Assembly: GCA_009692185.1 (NCBI GenBank)
Contig: SHZT01000011.1
Span: forward strand, 1 to 64,000
Source: Gemmatimonadota bacterium
Lineage (GTDB): Bacteria > Gemmatimonadota > Gemmatimonadetes > Gemmatimonadales > GWC2-71-9
DNA length: 64,000 nt
Direction: 5' to 3'
In this document: piece by piece, positions 42,193 through 51,182 of the stretch
Layout of the letters: each line of letters starts with the position of its first letter
Numbering within the stretch: the first letter of the stretch is position 1
The notes under the pieces: generated by a model
The model's input: the letters and a program-made list of their open reading frames with translations, nothing else
Told to the model about the DNA's origin: nothing
Databases searched by the model: none
Program-made: the position numbers and the translations under genes

Positions 42193-42717
42193 CTAGCGGT
42201 CGTCCCGCACGCCTGCCTCCCGGCCGGGGGCGACGTTGAAGTTGATCCACATGCCCCCTGTCGCGAAACTCGGGACCAGGCACATCAGCACGTAGCGGCC
42301 CTTCCTGGACGCAACGAAAGTGATGGTCTCCGACGCCCCCTCCCTGGTGGCGCCGGTGCTGGATGTCGCATTCGACGAGACCGCGCCCGGAAACGCCGGG
42401 ATCGAGTCCGGGGTGGCTGACGGTTCGATAACCCAATGCTCCAGGACCCCGATGCTGTGCGCCAGGTTGTCCAGGTTGAAGAAGTTGATCGTAATCCCGT
42501 AGCCCTCGGGTACCGTGATCGTCCCGTTTCCGTTCATGAATCCGTTGAGGTTCCAGGAGATGTGGGACGCGTCCTGCTCGGCCGCAATTGTCATGGTGAC
42601 CGTGCGGGCGCTGTGGTCCACGCGGAACCACCCGGGCGCCGCGTTGGTCGAGCGCTGGGCGCTGGCCGCGGCGCTCACAGTGAGGAGGATCGCCACTGCA
42701 CCCAGGGTTTGTCTCAT
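42193..42717 (-). CDS. sulfocyanin-like cupredoxin lacking one copper ligand
   Basis: A 174-aa exported cupredoxin from ATG 42717 (AGGAGA upstream), clearly paralogous to the gene at 41615. It keeps His87 (LAHSIGV), Cys146 and Met156, but the second histidine is replaced by Phe151 (CLVPSFATGGM). A type 1 site with His-Cys-Met only would be much altered, or empty. The rest of the fold, including GNGTITVPEGYGITINFF, is well kept, which argues against a decaying gene. It may bind a partner, store copper, or carry a low-coordinate site. A longer start (42741) is possible but lacks a ribosome site. Confidence 0.84.
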   Translation of the reverse strand: MRQTLGAVAILLTVSAAASAQRSTNAAPGWFRVDHSARTVTMTIAAEQDASHISWNLNGFMNGNGTITVPEGYGITINFFNLDNLAHSIGVLEHWVIEPSATPDSIPAFPGAVSSNATSSTGATREGASETITFVASRKGRYVLMCLVPSFATGGMWINFNVAPGREAGVRDDR

Positions 42718-42737
42718 GGGTCTCCTGGCACTGCAGG

Positions 42738-44942
42738 TCAAAACGACAACCAGGTTCCGACGAGCGGCCGCTGCTCGATGCCCGGCCGGGACCAGTCACA
42801 GACGCCGTCCGGGAAGATCTTCCGGAGCCGCGCCTGCTCCTCGGGGGTGAACGCTACCGAGTAGTCGGACGGCGGGATCGGCTTGAGCTGGCATTTGATG
42901 ATGTCGCTGGCCAGCGGCCCGCCGGCAACCAGCCGGGGGTCACGAAAGACCGGGTACAGCGCGTGACACTGCCCTCCGGTGTGGCTCTGCGTTTCGACGA
43001 TCTTCTTCGGGATCGAGTCTGGAGTCCAGCAGGCATCCACCAGGTCCGCCGGCTTGGCCCGCGCCACCCTGGTTGCCCTGGGATCGCCGGACGTGTCCCG
43101 TGACAGGTTGTCCAGCCACCGATCCATCTGCGCGAGCGCCTCGCGCAGGACAGGGCTGTTAGTACTGAACAGGCCGTAGCGGTTGTCCTGCACGAGCATC
43201 ACGTGCCCGGCGTGGTTGCCGTTGACTTTGTCGAGACGTGCCCGGGTCATGAAGGACTGGATTCGCTTGTGTGCATCGCCACCGTCCGGATTCGTTCTCG
43301 GGTTCTCATTGAGGTCGGCGTACGCCCGGTAGTCGATGATCGGGGTGCCGGCGAGTCCGCCCCCTCCGCTCAGGAGTCGTCCTGTCTCGTACGCAGCCCG
43401 CATGGCCTGCGGGTCGGCAATCGAGCGCTGGGGAACGTAGTTGAAGTCGAGGTCGTACCCGCCAATCCGGTCGTTCAGGTCCAGGAACTGGGCCTTGGTG
43501 ATGCCTCCAGAGTTCAGAATACCCAGCCCATACTGGACGCCGACATTGTCGAGCGCCCGGCGCGCGAATCCGGTTTTCGGATCTCGCCCGTAGACGTTGA
43601 CGGTGTGGTCATAGATCTCGCAGCGGGCCCCCCGAGGGTTGGTGACGGGGTGGTACCTGAGCGGCACGGGAAGGTCGGCGTGACACGAGGACGCGCCGTC
43701 GGGGTCGAGCCGGTCGGCCCGCCCCACGTCACGGGCCAGGTCTCCGTGCTTGCCGTACCCGGCCACCTGGCGTTGCTGCTCGATGGTGAAGACCCCGGGT
43801 GCCGTCTTCGTGAAGTAGTTGAGGAGCAGTCCTCCGTCTGCGATGTCGAGGCCCTGGCCCCCGAACCCCACATCCGGGAAGCTGCAGCCGGGAATGATCC
43901 CGTCGAACAGGCCGGGATAGTTGTCCCCGATCTGGTGGACTTGAAACGAGCCGCCCGAACAGCCCATGCCGATGGTGTACCGCATGATGCCGTATCGCTC
44001 GATGAAGCGTTCCTTGACCATCATGACGGTCTCGGCCGCGAGCACGTCGTTGGCGTTCTGCCCGAAGACGTTCAGTGACGAGGACGCAATGGCATAGCCT
44101 TGCGAAAGGACGGAGGTGTCGAGGATGACCCCGGTGGTCTGGCCCTGGATGTACCAGCCCGGTTGCACTCCGCCACCGAAGGTGTAAACCAGCCGCCCAT
44201 TCCAGGCGGGGGCGGGCACCGACGGGCTGGGCATCGGGAGGGCAGGGTCGTGGAGAATGGCCGTCTGGTAGATGCCGCGATTGACCGTTCCCGTTTCGAT
44301 CAGGACGATGTATGGGACTGTCTTGCCCTCGCTGGTGGTCGTGCTCGCCACATCGGTCGGACGCGGCACGCCGGCGGGCAGGGGCTTGAACGTCCCGTCG
44401 AGCGCCTTGTACCGATGCTCGACTCGTGTCTCGACGGAGCAGTCTCGATCGAGTGGCTTGCCGAGTCCTCCCGGCACGCCCCTGAAGGTCTCCGTCATGC
44501 AGATGAAGGGCTGTTCGTGGAGGCCCGAAAAGATCGGGCCGGTGATTGGGTAATTCACCATGGTCAGCGACCCGGACACACCCGTCCGGTCGTTCATCCG
44601 AGCCACCAGTGTGTTGCTGCCCACCCGGAGACCAGTCACCAGACCGGTGAGCGAGCGGGCCGATTCGTTGGCGTGAAATGCGCGGGTGACATCGGTCCCG
44701 TTCAGCTCCACGGCCAGCTGGTTGGCGAGCCCGGCCACCGGGAGGTCAATGCGGACGAGCACGTCTCCTCCGCTCACCATGTCGGCCCGGGCCGACAGCG
44801 TGCTGATCTTGAACTCTTCCGCCGGGGGAGGTCGCTGCTGCGACAGGGCCGGCTTCACGGCTGGCAGGGCGGTGAGTACCAGCAACGCGACTGCCTGGAA
44901 CGAAACGCGCCGCGCCCCGCGAGAAGAACCGGTGTCGTTCAT
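42738..44942 (-). CDS. DUF6351-like secreted alpha/beta hydrolase
   Basis: A 734-aa exported protein with a signal peptide (about 1-34). An Ig-like N-terminal domain (about 40-135: FKISTLSARADMVSGGDVLV) is followed by a long hydrolase-like domain with GMGCSGGSFQVHQI, in which Ser329 is the probable nucleophile of a GxSxG-type elbow. The length and this motif match the DUF6351 family as I recall it, whose substrates are unknown. A carboxylic ester such as a phenolic or polyester bond is a reasonable guess. It starts at ATG 44942, 45 nt after the CoA-transferase operon, and precedes the cupredoxins by 20 nt. Confidence 0.75.
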   Translation of the reverse strand: MNDTGSSRGARRVSFQAVALLVLTALPAVKPALSQQRPPPAEEFKISTLSARADMVSGGDVLVRIDLPVAGLANQLAVELNGTDVTRAFHANESARSLTGLVTGLRVGSNTLVARMNDRTGVSGSLTMVNYPITGPIFSGLHEQPFICMTETFRGVPGGLGKPLDRDCSVETRVEHRYKALDGTFKPLPAGVPRPTDVASTTTSEGKTVPYIVLIETGTVNRGIYQTAILHDPALPMPSPSVPAPAWNGRLVYTFGGGVQPGWYIQGQTTGVILDTSVLSQGYAIASSSLNVFGQNANDVLAAETVMMVKERFIERYGIMRYTIGMGCSGGSFQVHQIGDNYPGLFDGIIPGCSFPDVGFGGQGLDIADGGLLLNYFTKTAPGVFTIEQQRQVAGYGKHGDLARDVGRADRLDPDGASSCHADLPVPLRYHPVTNPRGARCEIYDHTVNVYGRDPKTGFARRALDNVGVQYGLGILNSGGITKAQFLDLNDRIGGYDLDFNYVPQRSIADPQAMRAAYETGRLLSGGGGLAGTPIIDYRAYADLNENPRTNPDGGDAHKRIQSFMTRARLDKVNGNHAGHVMLVQDNRYGLFSTNSPVLREALAQMDRWLDNLSRDTSGDPRATRVARAKPADLVDACWTPDSIPKKIVETQSHTGGQCHALYPVFRDPRLVAGGPLASDIIKCQLKPIPPSDYSVAFTPEEQARLRKIFPDGVCDWSRPGIEQRPLVGTWLSF

Positions 44943-44987
44943 GTCCCCGTCCTGAATGAGGTTCGCCGCCCTGGCGCTACCGGGCGC

Positions 44988-45647
44988 TCAGGCCAGCCGC
45001 ATCTCCGGAACGACTTCTGGAACCTGGAGCCTGCCGGCCGTCGCCCGCTGGATCTCCTCGACCGAAACGCCGGGCGCGCGTTCCCGAAGCGCGAGGCCGT
45101 CGGAGGTTACGTCAATGACGGCGAGCTCGGTGACGATCCGCTTCACCACGCCGACACCGGTCAACGGGAGCGTGCAACGGGGCAGGATCTTGCTCGAGCC
45201 GTCCTTCGCGACGTGGGCCATGGCGACGATCACGTTCCGGGCACCGGCGACCAGGTCCATCGCCCCCCCCATGCCCTTGACCACCTTGCCGGGAATCATC
45301 CAGTTGGCGATGCCCCCGTGCTCGTCCACCTCCATTGCACCGAGGACCGTCAGATCCACGTGCCCGCCGCGGATCATGGCAAATGAGTCGGCGCTGGAAA
45401 ACACGGCGGCTCCCGGGATGGTCGTGACGGTCTCCTTGCCGGCGTTGATGAGGTCGGGATCAACGTCGTCCTCACGGGGATACGGCCCCATGCCGAGCAG
45501 CCCGTTCTCGCTCTGAAAGATGACGGTCATTCCCGCGGGCACGTAGTTGGCGACCAGTGTCGGGATGCCGATTCCCAGGTTCACGTAATAGCCTTCGCGA
45601 AGCTCCTGCGCGATGCGCTGGGCGATCTGTTCACGACTCAGGGTCAT
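44988..45647 (-). CDS. scoB: 3-oxoacid CoA-transferase subunit B
   Basis: A 219-aa beta subunit of a succinyl-CoA:3-ketoacid CoA-transferase (SCOT). The catalytic glutamate is Glu47 in [12 protein letters not shown], which forms the glutamyl-CoA thioester. [17 protein letters not shown] upstream is the conserved oxyanion region. With ScoA it interconverts acetoacetate and acetoacetyl-CoA. The ATG overlaps the scoA stop by 3 nt. Genes follow in the same direction 45 nt downstream. Confidence 0.93.
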   Translation of the reverse strand: MTLSREQIAQRIAQELREGYYVNLGIGIPTLVANYVPAGMTVIFQSENGLLGMGPYPREDDVDPDLINAGKETVTTIPGAAVFSSADSFAMIRGGHVDLTVLGAMEVDEHGGIANWMIPGKVVKGMGGAMDLVAGARNVIVAMAHVAKDGSSKILPRCTLPLTGVGVVKRIVTELAVIDVTSDGLALRERAPGVSVEEIQRATAGRLQVPEVVPEMRLA

Positions 45648-46354
45648 TGGCGGGAGGGCTCGGGCTTGCGGACGACGCGCCGCTCGACACGCTTCTCATA
45701 GTTCTTCCCCTGGAATATCCGCTGCACATAGATCCCGGGGGTGTGAACCTGGTCGGGATCGAACGATCCGACGGGGACAAGCTCCTCGACTTCGGCAATG
45801 GTGACCCGGCCGGCCGTGGCGATCATCGGGTTGAAGTTCCTGGCGGTGAGGCGGTATACCAGGTTTCCCATCGCGTCCCCCTTCCAGGCCTTGACGATCG
45901 CGAAGTCGGCGCGAAGCGAGCGCTCCAGCACGTACTTCCGGCCTTCGAACTCGCGCACCTCTTTTCCATCCGCGACGACGGTTCCCACCCCGGTGGCCGT
46001 GAAAAAGGCAGGAATGCCCGCTCCACCGGCGCGGAGTTTCTCGGCGAGGGTCCCCTGGGGCGTCATCTCGAGCTCAAGCTTCCCCGAAAGCACCAGCTGT
46101 TCGAAGAGCTTGTTTTCCCCCACATAGCTGGAAACCATCTTGCGGACCTGGCCCCTCTGCAGCAGGAGCCCGATGCCGAAATCATCCACGCCGGCGTTGT
46201 TGGAGATACAGGTGAGATCCGTCACCCCTTTTTCCGCCAGGGCGGCGATCGAATTCTCCGGAATCCCGCAGAGCCCGAAGCCCCCGAGGGCGAGCACCGC
46301 TCCGTTCGGGATGTCGTGCACGGCTTCGCGTGCATCGGCTACGATCTTGTGCAT
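45644..46354 (-). CDS. scoA: 3-oxoacid CoA-transferase subunit A
   Basis: A 236-aa alpha subunit partnering ScoB. The N-terminus has [20 protein letters not shown] and [19 protein letters not shown], the CoA-binding motifs of the family. The long N-terminal extension available in the same frame has no conserved residues; ATG 46354 follows a GGAGAG ribosome site. The start codon overlaps the HMG-CoA lyase stop, so HMGCL-ScoA-ScoB are coupled. Confidence 0.93.
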   Translation of the reverse strand: MHKIVADAREAVHDIPNGAVLALGGFGLCGIPENSIAALAEKGVTDLTCISNNAGVDDFGIGLLLQRGQVRKMVSSYVGENKLFEQLVLSGKLELEMTPQGTLAEKLRAGGAGIPAFFTATGVGTVVADGKEVREFEGRKYVLERSLRADFAIVKAWKGDAMGNLVYRLTARNFNPMIATAGRVTIAEVEELVPVGSFDPDQVHTPGIYVQRIFQGKNYEKRVERRVVRKPEPSRQ

Positions 46355-47271
46355 CAGCTCTCCTTGGCGACCACCGGTTGCACCCCCGCGCGCAGGACGT
46401 GTCCCGGAAGTCGATGCCCGAGCACCCCCTCGAGCCATCGGCCGAGCTCGATGAGCGGTTCCACGCGGACTCCGGTGCGCACGCCCATCTCATTGAGCAT
46501 GTTGACGAGGTCCAAGGTACACACATTGCCCGTCGCACCGGGGGCGAAGGGGCAGCCACCCATGCCGCCGAGCGACCCGGCAAACTCTACGATGCCTGCG
46601 TCGATCGCGGCGACAACGTTCGCCAAGCCCAAGCCCCGAGTATCATGAAAATGCAACTCAAAACGCATGTCGGGGAATTCACGGCGCAGCTGCTCGCAGA
46701 GCGCGTATACCTGCCTGGGATTGGCCACGCCGATCGTGTCGCAGATTTCTACCCGAAGCATACCGGCCCGCCCGGCAGCTTCAACCAGGCGGGTGACCGC
46801 CTCTACGGGCACGTCACCTTCGTACGGGCACCCAAAGCAGGTTGACACGCTCAACATCGCGGTCGCGCCACCACGGCGGGCTGCCGCCGCAACCGCGTGC
46901 AATTCGCTCGAAGACTCCGCGACCGAGCGCCGCACATTCTTCCGATTAAATGTCTCCGAGGCTCCGATGACCTGTAGCAGCGCCGGCGCCCCGGCCTGGA
47001 GTGCCCGCTCTGCGCCCCTGAGATTCGGCACCAGAGCCCGTACGCGCGTCGACAGGGTCGCCAGCGCCGTCCGAAGCACCTCCTCCGCGTCCGCCAGCTG
47101 GGGAATCAGGTCGGGCCGGACGAAGGAGGTGACCTCGATCTCCGGGAGGCCCGCCGCGGCAAGCCCCGCGATCAGCCGCAGTTTGTCGGACGTTGCCACC
47201 AGGACGGTTTCGTTTTGGAGCCCGTCCCGCGGCCCGACCTCACAGACGTGCACTTCAGGTGGTGTCAGCAA
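46354..47271 (-). CDS. hydroxymethylglutaryl-CoA lyase
   Basis: A 305-aa DRE-TIM enzyme that splits 3-hydroxy-3-methylglutaryl-CoA into acetyl-CoA and acetoacetate. The motifs CEVGPRDGLQNE (metal-binding), HFHDTRGLGLANV and the catalytic-cysteine loop GGMGGCPFAPGATGN are intact. The start is TTG 47271, overlapping the CoA-transferase stop by 17 nt; GTG 47253 is a good alternative that begins just before the first conserved motif. Its acetoacetate product is the substrate of the ScoAB enzyme encoded next to it. Confidence 0.92.
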   Translation of the reverse strand: MLTPPEVHVCEVGPRDGLQNETVLVATSDKLRLIAGLAAAGLPEIEVTSFVRPDLIPQLADAEEVLRTALATLSTRVRALVPNLRGAERALQAGAPALLQVIGASETFNRKNVRRSVAESSSELHAVAAAARRGGATAMLSVSTCFGCPYEGDVPVEAVTRLVEAAGRAGMLRVEICDTIGVANPRQVYALCEQLRREFPDMRFELHFHDTRGLGLANVVAAIDAGIVEFAGSLGGMGGCPFAPGATGNVCTLDLVNMLNEMGVRTGVRVEPLIELGRWLEGVLGHRLPGHVLRAGVQPVVAKES

Positions 47272-48490
47272 GGACCTCTTCCCGGATCACGCCTGCCGCG
47301 GCCAGTTTCTGGAAGTCCTCGTCGGAAATCCCCAGCACTCCCTGCAACACCGCCCGGTTGTGCTCGCCAATCCGCGGCCCGGCCCAGGAGATGCGCCCCG
47401 GTGACTCGCTCAGCTTGGGAAACACGCCCGGCATCTTGAGTCGGCCGAGCCCCGGCACATCGACGTCCTGAATCGCTCCCCGGGCCAGATAGTGCTCGTC
47501 CTTCGCGATGTCGGCGATGGTGTAGATCGGTCCAGCGGGCACACCGGCGGCGTCCATCGCCGAAAGCGCTTCCTCGAGCGTGCGACCAGCCGTCCACGCC
47601 CCGATCGCGGCGTCAAGCTCGTTGGCGTGCGCGGCCCGCCCCGGGTTGGTGGCGAACTTGGGGTCGCTGGCGAAGTCGGGCCGACCGATGGCTTGCATGA
47701 GACGCGGGAAGATGCGGTCGCCGTTCCCGGCGATGATGACTTCCTTCCCGTCCCGCGTCTGGTACGTATTGCTCGGTGCGATGCCCGGGAGCGCCGTGCC
47801 GCTCCGCTGGCGAACGATTCCGGCGTAGCCGTACTCCGACAGCGTGCTCTCAAGCAGCGCGAACACTCCTTCATACAGCGCGACGTCTACCAACTGGCCG
47901 GTGCCCTTTCCTGCCACGTCGCGGTAGTAAATAGCGTTGAGGGCGCCGATCACCCCCCACATCGCGGCCACGCTGTCGCCGAGGCTGAGGTTGATCCGGG
48001 TCGGTGGTCGATCCGGCCAGCCCGTAAGGTATCGGAGCCCGCCCATGCTTTCGCCCACCGCGCCGAAACCAGTCCGATCACGGTAGGGTCCGTCCTGACC
48101 GAACCCCGAGATCCGCACCATGACCAGTCGGGGGTTGATCGCCCGGAGCTGTTCCCACCCCAGGTTCCAGGATTCGAGCGTGCCCGGACGGAAGTTCTCG
48201 ACCACGATGTCCGCCTGGGCGATCAGTGCACGGGCTACGTCCTGTCCGGCCGGAGTGCGCAGATCAACGGCGATGGACTGTTTGTTCCGGTTCAGGTTGT
48301 ACCACCAGAGCGACGTGCCACCGTGCAGTTCGCGCCATCGGCGCAGCGGGTCGCCTAAAGGCGGCTCGACTTTCACAACCCGGGCGCCGAAGTCCGCCAT
48401 GATTTGTGCGCAGAAAGGCCCGGCCAGGAACTGCCCCAGTTCCACTACCCGGAGGCCCTCCAAGGCGGCGCCGTTAATCTTCGGATCCAT
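47255..48490 (-). CDS. family III (CaiB/BaiF) CoA-transferase, SUGCT-like
   Basis: A 411-aa CoA-transferase with the interlocked-ring fold. The N-terminal LEGLRVVELGQFLAGPFC, the VENFRPGTLESWNLGWEQLR segment and the central SLGDSVAAMWGVIGALNA, which holds the likely catalytic Asp, are typical. Its nearest known relatives appear to be the SUGCT/C7orf10 group, which moves CoA from succinyl-CoA to glutarate or 3-hydroxy-3-methylglutarate. As HMG-CoA lyase is next in the operon, HMG is the favoured acceptor. First gene of the minus-strand block; the 283 nt upstream contain no recognisable gene. Confidence 0.86.
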   Translation of the reverse strand: MDPKINGAALEGLRVVELGQFLAGPFCAQIMADFGARVVKVEPPLGDPLRRWRELHGGTSLWWYNLNRNKQSIAVDLRTPAGQDVARALIAQADIVVENFRPGTLESWNLGWEQLRAINPRLVMVRISGFGQDGPYRDRTGFGAVGESMGGLRYLTGWPDRPPTRINLSLGDSVAAMWGVIGALNAIYYRDVAGKGTGQLVDVALYEGVFALLESTLSEYGYAGIVRQRSGTALPGIAPSNTYQTRDGKEVIIAGNGDRIFPRLMQAIGRPDFASDPKFATNPGRAAHANELDAAIGAWTAGRTLEEALSAMDAAGVPAGPIYTIADIAKDEHYLARGAIQDVDVPGLGRLKMPGVFPKLSESPGRISWAGPRIGEHNRAVLQGVLGISDEDFQKLAAAGVIREEVLADTT

Positions 48491-48773
48491 CTACTCTCCG
48501 TTCGCCTCCGGCAGTCACCAGCATGCGTGTCACGGCCCCCCTGGGTTTGACATCCCCGAATTGATGGCGAATGGTCTGACCGGACGTTAACATAGCCCGA
48601 CTTCCCGCAACCGAGTTCCCGTGAAGAGGTGTCCTGGTCTCCGGCCACCCTCGATCATGCGCTCGCTCGCACCTGCCGTGACGCGGGATGACCTTTCAGG
48701 ATGGGATCATCCGCGCCGCATTTGAATTCATTGAGTCCCCCCGGTGATCCTCCCCTCTCAGCGGAGTAGCCTG

Positions 48774-49211
48774 ATGAAACTCGCCTGCGTCGCGATGATC
48801 CTGCTCCTGGCGGCCGACGCCTCCGCTCAGACCTCCCCTCGCTTGATAGTCCAGCGTGATTCCGTCCCCACGTATGTCAACGAGGCCCGTAACATCGGGA
48901 TGACGGTGCTCCTGGACAAAGCCTCGGTGGGTTCTGATGTAGGGGTGAGCATCGGGACTTTCCTGCCGGGCACAGTCGTTCCGGAACACGTGCACGCAGG
49001 GTCGGCGGAAATCATGTACGTCCTGAACGGCGAGGTTGAAGTGACCATCAATGGCAGGACGATCGTCGCCCGCGCGGGCTCGGCGGTATACGTCCCCGCC
49101 GACGCGCCCCACAGCGCCCGCGTGCTGGGTTCTATCGAACCCTTCAAGATGGTTCAGGTCTACGCGCCGGGTGGGCCGGAGCAGCGCTTCAAGGCCTGGA
49201 AACCGCAGTAG
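48774..49211 (+). CDS. secreted cupin protein
   Basis: A 145-aa single-domain cupin with a signal peptide (1-19, ending ADASAQ). The first metal motif PEHVHAGSAEIMYVLNGEVE gives two His and a Glu, and PHSARV in the second motif supplies the third His, so a bound metal is likely. Cupins of this size include dioxygenases and small-molecule-binding proteins; no substrate can be assigned. The ATG follows GGAG by about 7 nt. The CocE hydrolase follows 36 nt later and may share the transcript. Confidence 0.85.
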   Translation: MKLACVAMILLLAADASAQTSPRLIVQRDSVPTYVNEARNIGMTVLLDKASVGSDVGVSIGTFLPGTVVPEHVHAGSAEIMYVLNGEVEVTINGRTIVARAGSAVYVPADAPHSARVLGSIEPFKMVQVYAPGGPEQRFKAWKPQ

Positions 49212-49247
49212 GTCGCCGCTGAAAACGTTCTTCCCCAGGAGGCTTCC

Positions 49248-51173
49248 TTGAGAACGCATTTGAGACTACGGCCCTCGTTGGCTTTGTGGCTGTTTGGAGG
49301 CGTCGTCGCCATTCTTGGCGGCCCGACACCGGTGTACTCCAGGCAGGCCGCTGCCGTCGCCGACCCGACGTACGAGGTCAGCGTCATGGGCAACGTCATG
49401 GTGCCGATGCGAGACGGCGTTCGTCTGGCGACGGACATCTTTCGGCCCGCGATGAATGGCCAGGCCGTCGTTGGCAAGTTTCCCGTCATCCTGGGCCGCA
49501 CGCCATACAACAAGACTGGAAACACCGTTCCCGACCGGACGGCAACGTATTTCGTTCAGAATGGCTACGTCTACATCAACCAGGACCTTCGCGGTCGGTA
49601 TGCGTCGGAAGGCAGCTTCCGGCCCTTCGGCGATCAGGACGTAAACGATGGCTACGACGTCGTCGTGTGGATCACGAAGCAGCCGTGGTCGAACGGCAAG
49701 GTGGCCACAATGGGTGCGTCGTACGGCGGGCTGACCCAGCTGGAGCTGGGGCTCGGCAATCCCCCGGGGCTCGTCGCGCAGGTCGTGCAAAGGATGTGGG
49801 ACAACGCGTTCAAGACCGGCATTTACACGGGTGGCGCCTTCGAAATGCGCCGCCTCCCGTGGCCGGTGCAACGGGGCTATCAGGGAGCCGTGCAAGCCCA
49901 GCGCGACACGGCCATCAGGGTCGGGCTCGTGCAGATGGAAAAGGACATGGCCCTGTGGCTCGAGCGTTTCCCCGCCGGGTGGAACACCGGTGCATCCCCG
50001 CTCAAGATGCTGCCGGAATACGAGCGCTTCCTGGTGGACGTCATCGGGCACTGGACCTACGACGACTTCTGGAAGAAAGACCGGGGCGTCAACATCGAGG
50101 AGCATTGGGACGATTATGCCGATGTGCCGGTCTACTGGATCGGGGGTTGGTACGACATCTACGCTGCGCGTTCCCCCATCGAGTACATGGAAATGAGCCG
50201 GCGCAAGACGAGTCCCCAGAGACTCATCATGGGTCCCTGGTGCCACTGCGCGACCGAAGCGACGTCGGTGGGGTCCGTGGACTACGGCCCGGCGACCCGG
50301 GTGTATGGCGACTCGTTGCGGCTGGTGTGGTTCAATCAGTTTCTCAAGGGAATGGATACCGGCACCCTGCGGGAGGCTCCCGTGCGGATCTTCGTGATGG
50401 GGACGGGGGACGGGCACAAGACGCCGGAAGGCCGCATTTATCACGGAGGCGAGTGGCGCTCGGAATCCGACTGGCCGCTGGCCCGGGCAAAGAACACTGC
50501 CTTCTATTTTCACGGCGACCACTCGCTGGCCACGACTCCGCCCGCGGCGAATGCGTCTTCAACTACTTACACGCATGATCCGGAAAACCCGGTGCCCACG
50601 GTGGGTGGCCAGAGTGCATTTCAGGGAAGCTGGACCCCGCCCGAGCCGATTGAGAAGGGAGCCGGCGGGTTTGATCAGCGTGACATGAAAGGCGTCCCGC
50701 TCCGGCAACGGCCGGATGTGGTCGTCTTCGAGACGGCGCCGCTGGGCGAGGCCATGGAAGTAACCGGGCCGATTACCGTCAAGCTGTTTGCGTCGTCCTC
50801 CGCGGTGAACACGGATTTCACGGCCAAGCTCATTGACGTCTACCCGGCGAGTCCCGATTGGCCCGAAGGCTACGCCATGATCTTCCAGGACGGGATCATC
50901 CGGGCAAGCCACCGGGAGTCCATGACCGACATTTCGCCGCTGGTGCCGGGAAAGGTCTACGAGTTCACCATCGCGATTCCGCCGACCAGCAACGTGTTCA
51001 AGAAGGGCCACCGTATTCGCGTGGACATCGCCAGCTCCAACTATCCGCGCTTCGACCTCAATCCCGGGACCATGGACCCGCCGTTCCAGCGCCGGGGTCA
51101 CCTGAAGGCCGAGAATCGCGTCTACCACGACCGCCAGCACGCCTCGCATGTGGTGCTGCCGGTGGTGCCGTAA
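49248..51173 (+). CDS. CocE/NonD family hydrolase
   Basis: A 641-aa secreted alpha/beta hydrolase of the X-Pro dipeptidyl-peptidase S15/cocaine esterase family. A signal peptide (about 1-37) is followed by VMVPMRDGVRLATDIFRPA, a nucleophile elbow ATMGASYGGLTQ with Ser158, and a C-terminal jelly-roll domain (AMEVTGPITVKLFASSSAVN ... PGKVYEFTIAIPPTSNVFKK). Members cleave esters, beta-lactam side chains or peptide bonds. The start is TTG 49248 with AGGAGG 5 nt upstream; no ATG is available. The gene converges on a DASS transporter, 9 nt between the stops. Confidence 0.88.
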   Translation: MRTHLRLRPSLALWLFGGVVAILGGPTPVYSRQAAAVADPTYEVSVMGNVMVPMRDGVRLATDIFRPAMNGQAVVGKFPVILGRTPYNKTGNTVPDRTATYFVQNGYVYINQDLRGRYASEGSFRPFGDQDVNDGYDVVVWITKQPWSNGKVATMGASYGGLTQLELGLGNPPGLVAQVVQRMWDNAFKTGIYTGGAFEMRRLPWPVQRGYQGAVQAQRDTAIRVGLVQMEKDMALWLERFPAGWNTGASPLKMLPEYERFLVDVIGHWTYDDFWKKDRGVNIEEHWDDYADVPVYWIGGWYDIYAARSPIEYMEMSRRKTSPQRLIMGPWCHCATEATSVGSVDYGPATRVYGDSLRLVWFNQFLKGMDTGTLREAPVRIFVMGTGDGHKTPEGRIYHGGEWRSESDWPLARAKNTAFYFHGDHSLATTPPAANASSTTYTHDPENPVPTVGGQSAFQGSWTPPEPIEKGAGGFDQRDMKGVPLRQRPDVVVFETAPLGEAMEVTGPITVKLFASSSAVNTDFTAKLIDVYPASPDWPEGYAMIFQDGIIRASHRESMTDISPLVPGKVYEFTIAIPPTSNVFKKGHRIRVDIASSNYPRFDLNPGTMDPPFQRRGHLKAENRVYHDRQHASHVVLPVVP

Positions 51174-51182
51174 CGCGGGCGG

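Noticed and set aside
41615-42799. A long frame giving the cupredoxin a 218-residue N-terminal extension
   Set aside because: The extension is antisense-like, overlaps the second cupredoxin gene and lacks motifs; ATG 42145 with its ribosome site and signal peptide is preferred.
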